A DNA stretch of 48,643 nucleotides from JBLHGU01 sp047615875 (lineage in GTDB: Bacteria; Pseudomonadota; Gammaproteobacteria; Arenicellales; CAJQKF01): contig JBLHGU010000018.1 in NCBI GenBank assembly GCA_047615875.1, positions 1 to 48,643 on the forward strand, read 5' to 3'. Made by a program: the position numbers and the translations under genes. Shown here one piece after another: positions 15,983 through 25,010 of the stretch (positions within the stretch are counted from its first letter, which is position 1; every line of letters starts with the position of its first letter). The notes under the pieces are model-generated. The model was not told the origin of the DNA. It did no database searches and worked only from the letters and a program-made list of their open reading frames with translations.

Positions 15983-18900
15983 TTATCCAGCACTACGCTC
16001 GTTATCCTTCAGAATATGGTCTACCCATAACATCGTAAGATGCTCCTGTAATTTAGTTTGTCCCTGTCTTGCGGCAAGATTATCAAGATCAATCCACATC
16101 AGCGGTTGATCCTGCATCGCGCAGGAAAAAACTGCCCTGGTTCGTTCACCGGACTCTGGGTCAATCTGCCATTGAAGACATTGACCACAAACACCCTTCA
16201 TCATGCATTGCATGGGACTGCCAACTGTACCGGTAATTTTCACATCCTGATGAAATAACTCGCCCAAATCGGCTTTAAAAGCAGACTGCATGCCTTTCAA
16301 TAGCCCAGTTGAGCCCATAACCATAATTTCGTCCACTGATGTGAGTGGTGATTTCATCAAATCGTTATCTGGCCCAATTTTATTGTCGGCATAATCACGT
16401 ATAAGCTGGACCATATCGCTGGTTACCACGCTGCAATCCTGCGGTCTTGATGGACTGATCGCTTCGCCGTTTCCTACTGCCCAGATAATCATATCCGTGG
16501 AAGCTTCTAGTTCTTCTTTGCTATAGACCTGACTCTGGTCTGCGTAGGCTGCTATGTAAATAACCTGATTACCGGCAGCTCGCAAAGCAGGTCCGAGACC
16601 CAACATAACTGCTGCACCCCAGGTACCAGAAATCACCAGAAAGGTTTTGCCTTTTTCAACTTCCATAGCTTCACCAGTAGGGCCCATCAGTACCAATGGG
16701 TCGCCTTCTTGCAGACGTTCTGCGATACGGGCGTTGGCGCCCCACTTTAGTAGCATTAGTCTGATCATGTCGCCGCGTACACCGGCACCACTAACAGTCT
16801 GCAGGGGAATCTGCAGCAAAGTACCTTTTATTCTCTCACTGCTGCTTTCAAAGGTCTGCATGCGAAAAAATTGCCCTGGCTTAAAATTTCTTGCAGCCAT
16901 TGGTGCGTGAATCCAAATTTCCAGCACCATAGGATGAACCTCCTTAACTGATATGATCCGGCAGGAAAGCAGATCTCTCATGTTGTCGAGAAACGGCGTT
17001 GCAGACAGATCACTCTTGGAGCTGTTCCGATAAGACATGGATTCCATAATTTGCGGATAACTTCTACTCGCTGAGGCAATCGCATTGACCACGCTACCGT
17101 TAAACACCGGATGGGTGTCGCCAATGAAACTTACACGCAAATTATCTTTGTCATAGGATGTAAATGGGCCGAATTTGCCAGCCTTACTGTGTTCGGCGAC
17201 CTGCACAGGTTGTACACCTTCCCGGTGTCCTACATGGGGTAGAAAATGGTCGCCTTCCAGCGTCATGGACCCAGGATGCTCGCTTTCATAGATTGTGTTT
17301 GGCAATGTTCCCGCTGCAACCAGTACTGATTTAGCCGGAAGGGTCGCAAATTCATTGGTGTTTAACCAACGTCCATCGTCATTTTTCATACGATTGCAGA
17401 CCAGTGCGCTTACGTGATCATATTTGTCCAGTTCCAGTCGACTCGGGTTAAGACCCTGGGCATAGTAGATACCTTCCTCAAGAGCCTTAATAAGCTCTTC
17501 GTGGTTGCGCTGGTAAGCCGGAGATTCATTGATACCCTTTCGATAAACAACCGTAACACCGCCCCATGAACGTACTAGGTTGATATAGTCGGGTTCTGAG
17601 CCTTCGTTTGCTGATTTAGTCTCGACATCCCGCAATTCTCGACCATGGTGCAAAAATTCATCGAGAGTCTCCTGATTTTCAAGGTCTAGCATAGCGACAA
17701 TATGTTGCCGACCATAACTGGATTCCATTTCTTCAAATCGCTTGAGAATTTTTCGTACCTGCTTGATGTAGTACACCTGAACTTCGGTGGCAGTATCCAC
17801 AGCGGTCAATCCACCGCCTATAACAATTGCTGGCATACGAATTTGCAAGTTGGCCAAACTGTCGTCTTTTGCAGCCCCAGTTAACTGCAGGGCCATTAGA
17901 AAATCGCTCGCCTGTCGCATGCCCCGGGCAAGACTATGTCCCATTGGAATAACCCGCGGCAGCCCGGCACCAGTAGCGACACAAACGTGGTCAAAACCGT
18001 GTTTCTCGGCATCTTCCAGAGACAGGGTTCCACCAAAACGTACGCCACCAATGGCGCGGAAATTTTTACGGCGGGCCAGTGTGAGGTAAATAAGCTTAAG
18101 AAAGTTCTTATCCCAACGCACGGTGATACCGTATTCGGCGACCCCACCAAAGCCACTTAATGTACGTTGGTCCAGATTTTCCTTAATAGTGCTAAAAAAC
18201 TTCACCGGTTGATTGAGTAGATTTTCGGGCAGAGGTTCGATTTTTAATCCATCAATACCCAGTACTGCACAACCTTCCATAGTTAAATGATGAACCATGG
18301 TGAAGCCAGCTGGGCCGAGACCAGCAACGAGCACTTTCTTGCCATTGTCCGGTAATAACCTGCTCTGGTTCTTTCGCAGTGGGTTCCAGCGGCACAACAG
18401 ATCGTAGATTTCTACGCCCCAGGGCAAATCCAGTATGTCGGTTAGAATTCGGGTTTCAGCTTGAGGGATATTAACCGGGTCTTTTTTCTGATAGACACAG
18501 GCCTTCATGCAATCGTTACAGATTCGATGCCCGGTTGCCGGTATCATCGGATTGTCGATCATAGCAACCGCCAGGGCAGCGATTGATTTGCCCTGTTTTT
18601 TCAGCAGATGCATTTCGGAAATTTTTTCTTCCAGTGGGCAACCAGTCAGTACAACACCTAGCGGATTGCGCTTTGGTCCCAGCTCAGGTTGTTTTTTCTT
18701 TTCCGGGAACCCTATTGAACAGAAATCCCCTTCATGCTCGTGGCAATAGACACAGTAATTGATTTCATCCTGCACCGAACGTTGGGACATTCTATTATCA
18801 GTCAGAGCAAAGTTATGTCTTTGCCGAAAGTTTGTGCTGATGCCTTGCAGGCGGTTTTGTGAATCATTGATAGTCGTTTCAAGGGTTACCAAGTGAGCAT

Positions 18901-19465
18901 GATCAACACTTGATGGTAGATGAAAACTTGCCCAATCATTGAATCGATCTGGTTCCTTTAGGGCCAGCACACACCATTGAATCATTCGTTCACTGGCTAC
19001 GTCGTCCACCGGGTTGTTGTTAACCAGTTCCAGAGCGAATCTGGCAATGGTTAACTCCTGATCAACTTGCGAAGTGCGGTAGCTGATTTCGCTTTCTAGC
19101 CAATCATCCAGTTCACTAAATTCAGATTCAATAGGTTTTCGATAGCGGCGTACCTTTTTCTGAATGATGTCTTTCTTGAAGTGGCTTATTGTTTGCTCTG
19201 TCGCTATTTCATCTGCTAATTTCGAAAGGTCGTCTTGTACGCCAAACATGCTGGCCAGGAATCGCTCCAGGTAGGGAGCTACATCAAGTATTAGAGTACT
19301 AACTTCCGGATTGCTCCACTCAGATTGAGATGAGCTGAACTCCTGGAGTCGACTTGAATGCTGTGGGCACTCGTTGTCCAGATAGTTGATAAATAAATTC
19401 TGAAGTTGTAACAGGCCTTCGGCGGTCTGAAGATGATTGAAGTCGAAAGATGGAATGTAAGACAC
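15983..19465 (-). CDS. Fused GltD/NfnB-like and PyrK/NfnA-like flavoprotein oxidoreductase
   Basis: This 1160-residue protein starts at GTG 19465. Residues 1-235 match nothing I recognise. Residues 236-325 carry an iron-sulfur region (C238-x2-C241-x7-C249, C276, C316-x2-C319-x3-C323) like the N-terminus of GltD and NfnB. Two dinucleotide folds follow (GLGPAGF near 382; VIGGGLTAVDTATE near 548). From about 835 a ferredoxin-reductase-like FAD/NAD module (NFKPGQFFRMQ; GPTGEAM) ends with C1087-x5-C1093-x2-C1096-x18-C1115, a [2Fe-2S] site of PyrK/NfnA type. The order resembles both subunits of NADH-dependent ferredoxin:NADP oxidoreductase in one chain. Electron bifurcation is possible but unproven. 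The gene converges on ampD with 22 bp between stops. Confidence 0.8.
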   Translation of the reverse strand: MSYIPSFDFNHLQTAEGLLQLQNLFINYLDNECPQHSSRLQEFSSSQSEWSNPEVSTLILDVAPYLERFLASMFGVQDDLSKLADEIATEQTISHFKKDIIQKKVRRYRKPIESEFSELDDWLESEISYRTSQVDQELTIARFALELVNNNPVDDVASERMIQWCVLALKEPDRFNDWASFHLPSSVDHAHLVTLETTINDSQNRLQGISTNFRQRHNFALTDNRMSQRSVQDEINYCVYCHEHEGDFCSIGFPEKKKQPELGPKRNPLGVVLTGCPLEEKISEMHLLKKQGKSIAALAVAMIDNPMIPATGHRICNDCMKACVYQKKDPVNIPQAETRILTDILDLPWGVEIYDLLCRWNPLRKNQSRLLPDNGKKVLVAGLGPAGFTMVHHLTMEGCAVLGIDGLKIEPLPENLLNQPVKFFSTIKENLDQRTLSGFGGVAEYGITVRWDKNFLKLIYLTLARRKNFRAIGGVRFGGTLSLEDAEKHGFDHVCVATGAGLPRVIPMGHSLARGMRQASDFLMALQLTGAAKDDSLANLQIRMPAIVIGGGLTAVDTATEVQVYYIKQVRKILKRFEEMESSYGRQHIVAMLDLENQETLDEFLHHGRELRDVETKSANEGSEPDYINLVRSWGGVTVVYRKGINESPAYQRNHEELIKALEEGIYYAQGLNPSRLELDKYDHVSALVCNRMKNDDGRWLNTNEFATLPAKSVLVAAGTLPNTIYESEHPGSMTLEGDHFLPHVGHREGVQPVQVAEHSKAGKFGPFTSYDKDNLRVSFIGDTHPVFNGSVVNAIASASRSYPQIMESMSYRNSSKSDLSATPFLDNMRDLLSCRIISVKEVHPMVLEIWIHAPMAARNFKPGQFFRMQTFESSSERIKGTLLQIPLQTVSGAGVRGDMIRLMLLKWGANARIAERLQEGDPLVLMGPTGEAMEVEKGKTFLVISGTWGAAVMLGLGPALRAAGNQVIYIAAYADQSQVYSKEELEASTDMIIWAVGNGEAISPSRPQDCSVVTSDMVQLIRDYADNKIGPDNDLMKSPLTSVDEIMVMGSTGLLKGMQSAFKADLGELFHQDVKITGTVGSPMQCMMKGVCGQCLQWQIDPESGERTRAVFSCAMQDQPLMWIDLDNLAARQGQTKLQEHLTMLWVDHILKDNERSAG

Positions 19466-19677
19466 GGTATTGCCATGAGGGCGTCAGCAGAACTATGAAT
19501 TATGCCTATTCCCGCAACGAAGTTTAAATATTTGTTTGAAAAAAAGCCGTGATGACCGGAAAATTAGACTATTGTTTTCTCGAATCAGGAAAAATACACT
19601 CTGTATTGATTCATAGAGTTATCCGCAACTAATGCATATACTTCAATTCACCAATCACCCACTTCAATCGATTCGAA

Positions 19678-21132
19678 ATGAATGCATCGCAAATTGCAGG
19701 CTTACTTGAACCTATTGTTGGATCTGATCACGTTCTAACACAAAAAGCCCAGCTAATACCTTATGAATGTGATGGTCTAAGTGCCTATCGAAAACTGCCG
19801 CTTGCTGTTGTAAAACCAGCTACCGTAGAGGAAGTATGCGCGGTGATGAAAGAATGTTACAAAAATGGGGTGCCAGTAGTTGCCCGCGGTGCCGGTACCG
19901 GGCTTTCTGGTGGCGCACTTCCCCACGAAAAAGGTATTTTATTGAGCCTTGCACGTTTCAATGCGATAAAAAAGATTGATACTGACAATCGTCTTGCAGT
20001 GGTAGAGCCCGGGGTCAGGAATCTGGCTATTTCTGAGGCGGTTTCACACTTAGGGTTGTACTACGCACCTGATCCATCTTCGCAGATCGCCTGTAGCATA
20101 GGCGGCAATGTGGCGGAAAATTCGGGTGGAGTGCATTGCTTGAAGTATGGTCTCACGGTGCATAATATTCTGCAGCTCAAAGTTGTAACTGTCGAAGGCG
20201 AGCTGATCGAAATTGGCAGTACGGCGCTAGATAGCCCTGGGTTCGATCTACTTGCTTTAATGACAGGGTCAGAAGGAATGCTTGGTATTGTGGTTGAAGT
20301 TACCGTAAAGCTACTAGCAATACCGGCAGCGGCTAAGGCTTTGCTGGGAGTTTTTGATGACGTTGAACGTGCCGGTAAATCTGTGGCCGATATTATCTCT
20401 GCAGGAATTTTGCCAGCGGGGCTGGAAATGATGGACAACCTCTCTATTCGAGCTACTGAGGATTTTGTGCACGCAGGCTATCCTGTAGAAGCAGCGGCAA
20501 TATTAATTTGTGAGCTTGATGGCACTGATGAAGAGGTAGATAACCAGATACAGCTTTGTAGAAAAGTATTGCTCGAATCAGGAGCGAGTGAAGTACGTGT
20601 CTCGGCTAATGAAGCGGAGCGACAGCGGTTCTGGTCTGGTCGAAAAAATGCCTTTCCTGCAGTCGGAAGAATCTCACCGGATTATTATTGTATTGACGGA
20701 ACCATTCCTCGTAAGGAATTGGGTGCGATTTTACGCGGTATTGCTAGCCTGTCAGAGCAGTTTAATCTCCGGGTGGCCAATGTCTTTCATGCTGGGGATG
20801 GGAATTTACACCCTTTGATTTTATACGACGCCAATATCCCAGGAGAATTTGATCGAACCGAAAAGCTGGGTGGGAAAATTCTGGAGATGTGTGTGGCAGC
20901 TGGCGGCACGATTACTGGCGAACATGGTGTTGGTATAGAGAAGATCAATCAAATGTGTATCCAGTTCGGGCATGATGAACTGGAACAATTTCACGGCATC
21001 AAATACGCTTTTGATTCCCAGGGATTGTTGAACCCTGGCAAGGCTGTCCCTACACTGGCGCGTTGCGCTGAGTTCAATGCGATGCATGTGCACAATGGCG
21101 AACTACCATTTGCAGAATTGGAACGGTTTTAA
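19678..21132 (+). CDS. glcD: Glycolate oxidase FAD subunit GlcD
   Basis: GlcD is the FAD catalytic subunit of glycolate oxidase, which converts glycolate to glyoxylate at the inner membrane. The 484 residues have the FAD-binding PCMH fold (VARGAGTGLSGGALP near residue 68, then IGGNVAENSGGVHCLKYG near residue 142, and MTGSEGMLGIV). The C-terminal oxidase domain includes VFHAGDGNLHPLILYD and ITGEHGVGIEK with the active-site histidines. It opens glcDEF; glcE starts 1 bp after its stop. Confidence 0.93.
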   Translation: MNASQIAGLLEPIVGSDHVLTQKAQLIPYECDGLSAYRKLPLAVVKPATVEEVCAVMKECYKNGVPVVARGAGTGLSGGALPHEKGILLSLARFNAIKKIDTDNRLAVVEPGVRNLAISEAVSHLGLYYAPDPSSQIACSIGGNVAENSGGVHCLKYGLTVHNILQLKVVTVEGELIEIGSTALDSPGFDLLALMTGSEGMLGIVVEVTVKLLAIPAAAKALLGVFDDVERAGKSVADIISAGILPAGLEMMDNLSIRATEDFVHAGYPVEAAAILICELDGTDEEVDNQIQLCRKVLLESGASEVRVSANEAERQRFWSGRKNAFPAVGRISPDYYCIDGTIPRKELGAILRGIASLSEQFNLRVANVFHAGDGNLHPLILYDANIPGEFDRTEKLGGKILEMCVAAGGTITGEHGVGIEKINQMCIQFGHDELEQFHGIKYAFDSQGLLNPGKAVPTLARCAEFNAMHVHNGELPFAELERF

Positions 21133-21133
21133 T

Positions 21134-22183
21134 ATGCACGAGGAATTTTGTCGACGAATTGTGGCTGCCGCTAACAGCGGCAAACCGATCAATATAGTCG
21201 GCGGTAGTAGTAAATCTTTTCTTGGTCGGTCAGTTGCCGGTGATGATCTGCATACAGCTGGCTATACGGGCCTGGTTCATTATGATCCTGCTGAACTGGT
21301 CATTACCGTGAAAGCTGGTAGTCGACTAAAGGAAGTTGAAGAGGTTTTGTCAGCTAGTGGACAGATGTTACCTTTTGAGCCACCGATTTATTCTGATAGG
21401 TCCACAATTGGCGGCGTAGTTGCAGCCGGCTTGTCAGGCCCAGCAAGAAGTTGGCGAGGTTCTGTTCGAGACTATGTGTTAGGAATTAAGTGTATAAATG
21501 GAAAAGGTCAGGTACTTCAGTTTGGTGGCCAGGTAATTAAGAATGTTGCGGGTTATGATGCCTCTCGACTGTTAACCGGGTCTATGGGAACACTCGCCTT
21601 AATTCTAGAGGTTTCCTTTAAAGTCCTGCCGAAACCTGAAACTGAATCGACAGTGGTTCTTGAAATGTCCGAGAGTAGGGCAATTACCTATTTGTCGGAG
21701 TTGGGATTGCGACCTCTCCCCCTATCGGCAAGTTGCTATCTTGACGACCGCCTGTACTTGAGGTTTTCCGGTTCCCAGGTTGGAGTCGCTGCTGCGATTG
21801 AACAGATTGATGGTGATATTTTTGATGATCAGGAATTCTGGCAACAGATAAGAAATCAAAAACTGGATTTCTTTAACACTTCGAACAACACGCTCTGGCG
21901 CCTTTCTGTGCCGCCGGCAGCATCGCCTTGGGGTCTTGCAGGTAATATGCTTATTGAATGGGGTGGTGCATTGCGCTGGCTAAAATCTGATTTACCAACG
22001 CAAGTGATACGTGATGCGGCAGTATCAGCAGGTGGAAGTGCAATGCAGTTTCGCAATGGTGATCGTCAAGAAGAGATTTATCACCCACTGGAAGATGTTG
22101 TTTTTCGTTTGAACAAAAATCTGAAAAATAGTTTTGATCCGGATGGTGTGTTTAATCCAGGTCGGATGTATGCGGGGATATAG
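21134..22183 (+). CDS. glcE: Glycolate oxidase subunit GlcE
   Basis: GlcE is a second FAD-binding subunit of glycolate oxidase. I take ATG 21134 as start, giving 349 residues (MHEEFCRRIVAAANSG), since the longer frame begins inside glcD and lacks similarity. It has a PCMH-type FAD domain with YDPAELVITVKAGSRLKEVE, STIGGVVAAGLSGPARSW and VIKNVAGYDASRLLTGSMGT. The C-terminal DPDGVFNPGRMY is typical. The glcF GTG overlaps its TAG by one base, so the three genes form a tight operon. Confidence 0.92.
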   Translation: MHEEFCRRIVAAANSGKPINIVGGSSKSFLGRSVAGDDLHTAGYTGLVHYDPAELVITVKAGSRLKEVEEVLSASGQMLPFEPPIYSDRSTIGGVVAAGLSGPARSWRGSVRDYVLGIKCINGKGQVLQFGGQVIKNVAGYDASRLLTGSMGTLALILEVSFKVLPKPETESTVVLEMSESRAITYLSELGLRPLPLSASCYLDDRLYLRFSGSQVGVAAAIEQIDGDIFDDQEFWQQIRNQKLDFFNTSNNTLWRLSVPPAASPWGLAGNMLIEWGGALRWLKSDLPTQVIRDAAVSAGGSAMQFRNGDRQEEIYHPLEDVVFRLNKNLKNSFDPDGVFNPGRMYAGI

Positions 22184-23388
22184 TGCAAACAGCCATTCTG
22201 GATAAATATAAAAATACCGCCGCTGGCCAGGAAGCTGAGTCGATTCTGCGCAAATGTGTTCACTGTGGCTTTTGTACTGCGACGTGTCCGACCTATCAGC
22301 TACTAGGTGACGAGCTGGATGGACCCCGTGGCAGGATCTACCAGATAAAGCAGGTGTTGGAGGGGCAGTCCGATGGCGTTGCAGCAAGAGTTCATCTAGA
22401 CCGCTGCCTCACCTGCAGGTCCTGCGAAACCACCTGTCCTTCTGGTGTCGAGTACGGTCGTCTGGTGGATATCGGGCGTAAGATTGTTGAGCCAGTTGCG
22501 CCACGACCCTGGCGTGAGCGCCTAATTCGTACAGGTCTGGGCTATTTTTTATCATCGCGAAATCGTGCCGGCATTTTGTTTGCAATGGCGAGATGGTTTC
22601 GACCGATTTTGCCCGTATCTTTGGCTAATAAAGTCCCACCTCGGCAAAAGCCTATTGCTTTTTCTAAGTCTAGCCACCCAAGAAAGATGTTGCTGCTAGA
22701 GGGTTGTGTTCAGCCCGCACTAACTCCCGCTACAAATCAGGCAGCACGGCAAGTGCTGGACCGGCTGGGAATTACTCTTGAATCAATTAAAGCGGCTGGT
22801 TGCTGTGGTGCGTTAAATCATCATCTTTCACAGGAAGAGCAAGCACGTGCTCATGTGCGTAGGAATATAGACGCCTGGTGGCCGAGGATTAATAATGATG
22901 TTGAGGCCATTGTGGTTAGTGCTACGGGCTGTGGTGTAATGATTAAGGACTATGGGTATTTTATGCAGGACGATCAGGACTATGCCGCAAAGGCCGAAAA
23001 AGTATCATCCTCGTGTCGGGATTTGTCAGAAGTGGTTATTGAGAACTTTGACCCGGAAAAATTCCCGACGTCCACACGACGTATTGCCTTTCACACGCCT
23101 TGTACATACCAGCATGGGCTCAGATTGAATGGCAAAGTTGAGGAGATTTTGACTCTCCTTGGTTACGAGCTAAATGTGGTCAGAGACAGTCATATGTGTT
23201 GTGGTTCGGCTGGTACCTATAGTATTTTGCAGTCTGAACTATCCAGCAAACTTCTAGACAAGAAAATTGAAAACCTGCTTGCAGGAGCCCCAGAGCTGAT
23301 TGTCACTGCCAACGTTGGTTGCCAGACGCATCTGATGTCGGCTGCCGAAATTCCGGTACAACACTGGATAGAGTTGTTAGCCGAATAA
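22183..23388 (+). CDS. glcF: Glycolate oxidase iron-sulfur subunit GlcF
   Basis: GlcF passes electrons from the flavin subunits to the membrane quinone pool. The 401 residues contain two [4Fe-4S] motifs, CVHCGFCTATCP at about residue 25 and CLTCRSCETTCP at about residue 75. Two CCG domains with paired cysteines follow (GCCGALNHH and CCGSAGTYS), as in the CCG-domain protein family with LutA and GlpC. Start is GTG 22183. It is the last of glcDEF; a small ferredoxin gene lies 22 bp downstream. Confidence 0.93.
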   Translation: MQTAILDKYKNTAAGQEAESILRKCVHCGFCTATCPTYQLLGDELDGPRGRIYQIKQVLEGQSDGVAARVHLDRCLTCRSCETTCPSGVEYGRLVDIGRKIVEPVAPRPWRERLIRTGLGYFLSSRNRAGILFAMARWFRPILPVSLANKVPPRQKPIAFSKSSHPRKMLLLEGCVQPALTPATNQAARQVLDRLGITLESIKAAGCCGALNHHLSQEEQARAHVRRNIDAWWPRINNDVEAIVVSATGCGVMIKDYGYFMQDDQDYAAKAEKVSSSCRDLSEVVIENFDPEKFPTSTRRIAFHTPCTYQHGLRLNGKVEEILTLLGYELNVVRDSHMCCGSAGTYSILQSELSSKLLDKKIENLLAGAPELIVTANVGCQTHLMSAAEIPVQHWIELLAE

Positions 23389-23410
23389 TTTTTTACTGAA
23401 CTTGAGCCTC

Positions 23411-23725
23411 ATGAGCGATTCCTTTTATAAACACCACGTTTTTTTCTGTACCAACCTGCGTACCAATGGCAAGGCTTGCTGTCAGGATCATAATGCACAA
23501 AGTGTCCGGGATTATGCCAAGGCCCGTATCAAGGCTTTACAGTTAAACGGAGCAGGGAAAGTGCGCATAAACCAGGCGGGTTGTCTGGATCGTTGTGAAG
23601 AAGGCCCTGTGTTGGTGGTGTATCCAGAGGAGACCTGGTACACCTATGTTGATGAGTCTGATGTTGACGAAATTATTGAAAGTCATCTGGTGAATAATCA
23701 GGTGGTGGAGAGGTTGAAGATTTAA
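23411..23725 (+). CDS. Thioredoxin-fold [2Fe-2S] ferredoxin
   Basis: The product has 104 residues from ATG 23411; a TTG 9 bp upstream is in frame but less likely. CTNLRTNGKACC near residue 13 and GCLDRCEEGPVLVVYPE near residue 57 are the cysteine pattern of thioredoxin-like [2Fe-2S] ferredoxins of the Azotobacter/Aquifex type. It follows glcF closely and may be an electron acceptor or assembly partner of the glycolate oxidase, which is an inference from position only. Confidence 0.85.
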   Translation: MSDSFYKHHVFFCTNLRTNGKACCQDHNAQSVRDYAKARIKALQLNGAGKVRINQAGCLDRCEEGPVLVVYPEETWYTYVDESDVDEIIESHLVNNQVVERLKI

Positions 23726-23783
23726 TTGGTTGTTCGACGACTTTCTGATTTATAAAGACTTCTCTATGCTTCGTTGGTAGTAT

Positions 23784-23814
23784 TGGCCTAATATTCTTTG
23801 TCAGGCCAGTTTTT
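23784..23814 (+). terminator. Weak terminator candidate after the glc operon
   Basis: TGGCCT (23784-23789) pairs with AGGCCA (23803-23808) around a 13-nt loop, followed by GTTTTTT. The stem is short and the loop large, so efficiency would be modest. Its place 59 bp after the ferredoxin gene fits the end of glcDEF. Confidence 0.4.
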
Positions 23815-24068
23815 TAGTGAAATTGTCGTTTCTTGCTGTTAAGATTGTAAACGCCTGCAGTCATTCTGAGACGTGGAAAGTCCGAGATTAGGGCCTGGAG
23901 CTCATCAAGTGTGAGCACAAACATAATATTCCAGCCTACTTTCGTTGCTTTAGCTAAAATACCCAAATACTGGTGAAATATTCGGCTTTAAGCTTGTATG
24001 TTTGGGTATGGTTTAGTACCATCCGCCGTCTTTTGAATTCCTTCGAATCTCTAGTCCGAAAAATCTAA
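23815..24068 (+). promoter_or_regulatory. Leader region of rplM-rpsI with paired hairpins
   Basis: The non-coding stretch 23726-24068 separates the glc operon from rplM. ATACCCAAA (23959-23967) is perfectly complementary to TTTGGGTAT (24001-24009). A second hairpin, ATGGT (24008-24012) with ACCAT (24018-24022), shares two bases with the first, so both cannot form fully. Both lie 47-110 nt before the rplM ATG. In E. coli L13 represses rplM-rpsI through the leader, so this could be its target, but I cannot show equivalence. No convincing sigma70 promoter was found in the gap. Confidence 0.4.
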
Positions 24069-24497
24069 ATGAAAACCTTTTCCGCTAAACCAGCTGCCGT
24101 GCGCAGAGAGTGGTTTGTAGTTGACGCTACAGACAAAGTGCTTGGAAGATTAGCCACAGAAGTCGCTCGTAGACTTCGTGGCAAACACAAGCCCGAATTT
24201 ACTCCTCACGTAGACACCGGTGACTACATTGTTGTAGTCAATGCTGACAAAATCAGAGTGACTGGCAATAAGACCAGTGACAAGATGTACTATCACCATA
24301 CCGGTCATCCGGGCGGAATTAAGGAAATCAATTTTGAAAAATTGATGGCCAAAGATTCCACTCGTGTTATCCAGTTTGCGGTTAAGGGCATGATGCCTAA
24401 AAATCCACTGGGTCGGGCCATGTTATCTAAGTTGAAAATCTTTAGTGGTGCCGAGCACAGCCATCAGGCTCAGCAACCCAAGTCTTTAGAAGTCTAG
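24069..24497 (+). CDS. rplM: 50S ribosomal protein L13
   Basis: L13 is an early 50S assembly protein. The 142 residues match E. coli in length. It begins MKTFSAKPAAVRREWFVVDA and contains GKHKPEFTPHVDTGDYIVVVNADK and AVKGMMPKNPLGRAML. It forms the usual two-gene unit with rpsI, 9 bp downstream, away from the main ribosomal cluster. Confidence 0.97.
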   Translation: MKTFSAKPAAVRREWFVVDATDKVLGRLATEVARRLRGKHKPEFTPHVDTGDYIVVVNADKIRVTGNKTSDKMYYHHTGHPGGIKEINFEKLMAKDSTRVIQFAVKGMMPKNPLGRAMLSKLKIFSGAEHSHQAQQPKSLEV

Positions 24498-24506
24498 GAG
24501 TAGATT

Positions 24507-24902
24507 ATGGCTAACCAAGAAATATATTACGGTACCGGTCGTCGTAAATCTTCCACCGCACGTGTTTTCGTGCGACCAGGAACCGGTTCTATTAGCGTCA
24601 ATAACAAATCTCTCGACGATTATTTTGGTCGTGAAACGGCTCGAATGGTTGTTCGTCAGCCACTTGAAACTTCCGAGTTGCTCGACAAACTGGACATTAA
24701 AGTCAGTGTTGAAGGCGGTGGTGGTAGTGGTCAAGCTGGAGCAATTCGCCATGGTATTACCCGCGCGCTAATGCAGTATGATGAGAATCTTCGTCCTTCA
24801 TTACGTAAAGCTGGTTTTGTTACTCGTGACCCACGTGAAGTTGAGCGTAAGAAAATTGGCTTCAAGAAAGCCCGCAAGAGTCCTCAGTTCTCCAAGCGCT
24901 AA
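24507..24902 (+). CDS. rpsI: 30S ribosomal protein S9
   Basis: S9 lies in the 30S head; its C-terminal tail reaches P-site tRNA. The 131 residues (130 in E. coli) include YGTGRRKSSTARVFVRPG, GGGGSGQAGAIRHGITRAL and the C-terminal tail KKARKSPQFSKR ending in lysine-arginine as required for P-site contact. AGGAG precedes ATG 24507. A terminator lies 26 bp after the stop. Confidence 0.97.
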   Translation: MANQEIYYGTGRRKSSTARVFVRPGTGSISVNNKSLDDYFGRETARMVVRQPLETSELLDKLDIKVSVEGGGGSGQAGAIRHGITRALMQYDENLRPSLRKAGFVTRDPREVERKKIGFKKARKSPQFSKR

Positions 24903-24927
24903 CTCTTGTAGTCCCATGTTGTTCGAT

Positions 24928-24953
24928 AAGGCCCCGTTTATACGGGGCTTTGT
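24928..24953 (+). terminator. Rho-independent terminator after rpsI
   Basis: GCCCCGT (24931-24937), loop TTAT and ACGGGGC (24942-24948) form a 7-bp GC-rich stem, extended by flanking A-T pairs and followed by TTTGTCGTCTT. The stem is strong but the T run is broken. Confidence 0.75.
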
Positions 24954-24977
24954 CGTCTTCAAAACACCTGTCATAAT
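24950..24977 (+). promoter_or_regulatory. Possible promoter of tRNA-Gln
   Basis: TTGTCG (24950-24955) and CATAAT (24972-24977) are spaced by 16 bp, about 33 bp before the tRNA. The -10 matches five of six consensus bases. The -35 touches the T run of the rpsI terminator, a common compact arrangement, but this is a by-eye call. Confidence 0.35.
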
Positions 24978-25010
24978 GAGCGGCTAATTTCAATGACAGT
25001 GTGATCCCAC

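Noticed and set aside
22025..22387. Minus-strand ORF of 120 codons across the glcE-glcF junction
   Set aside because: Antisense to well-conserved glc genes, with no domain signal.
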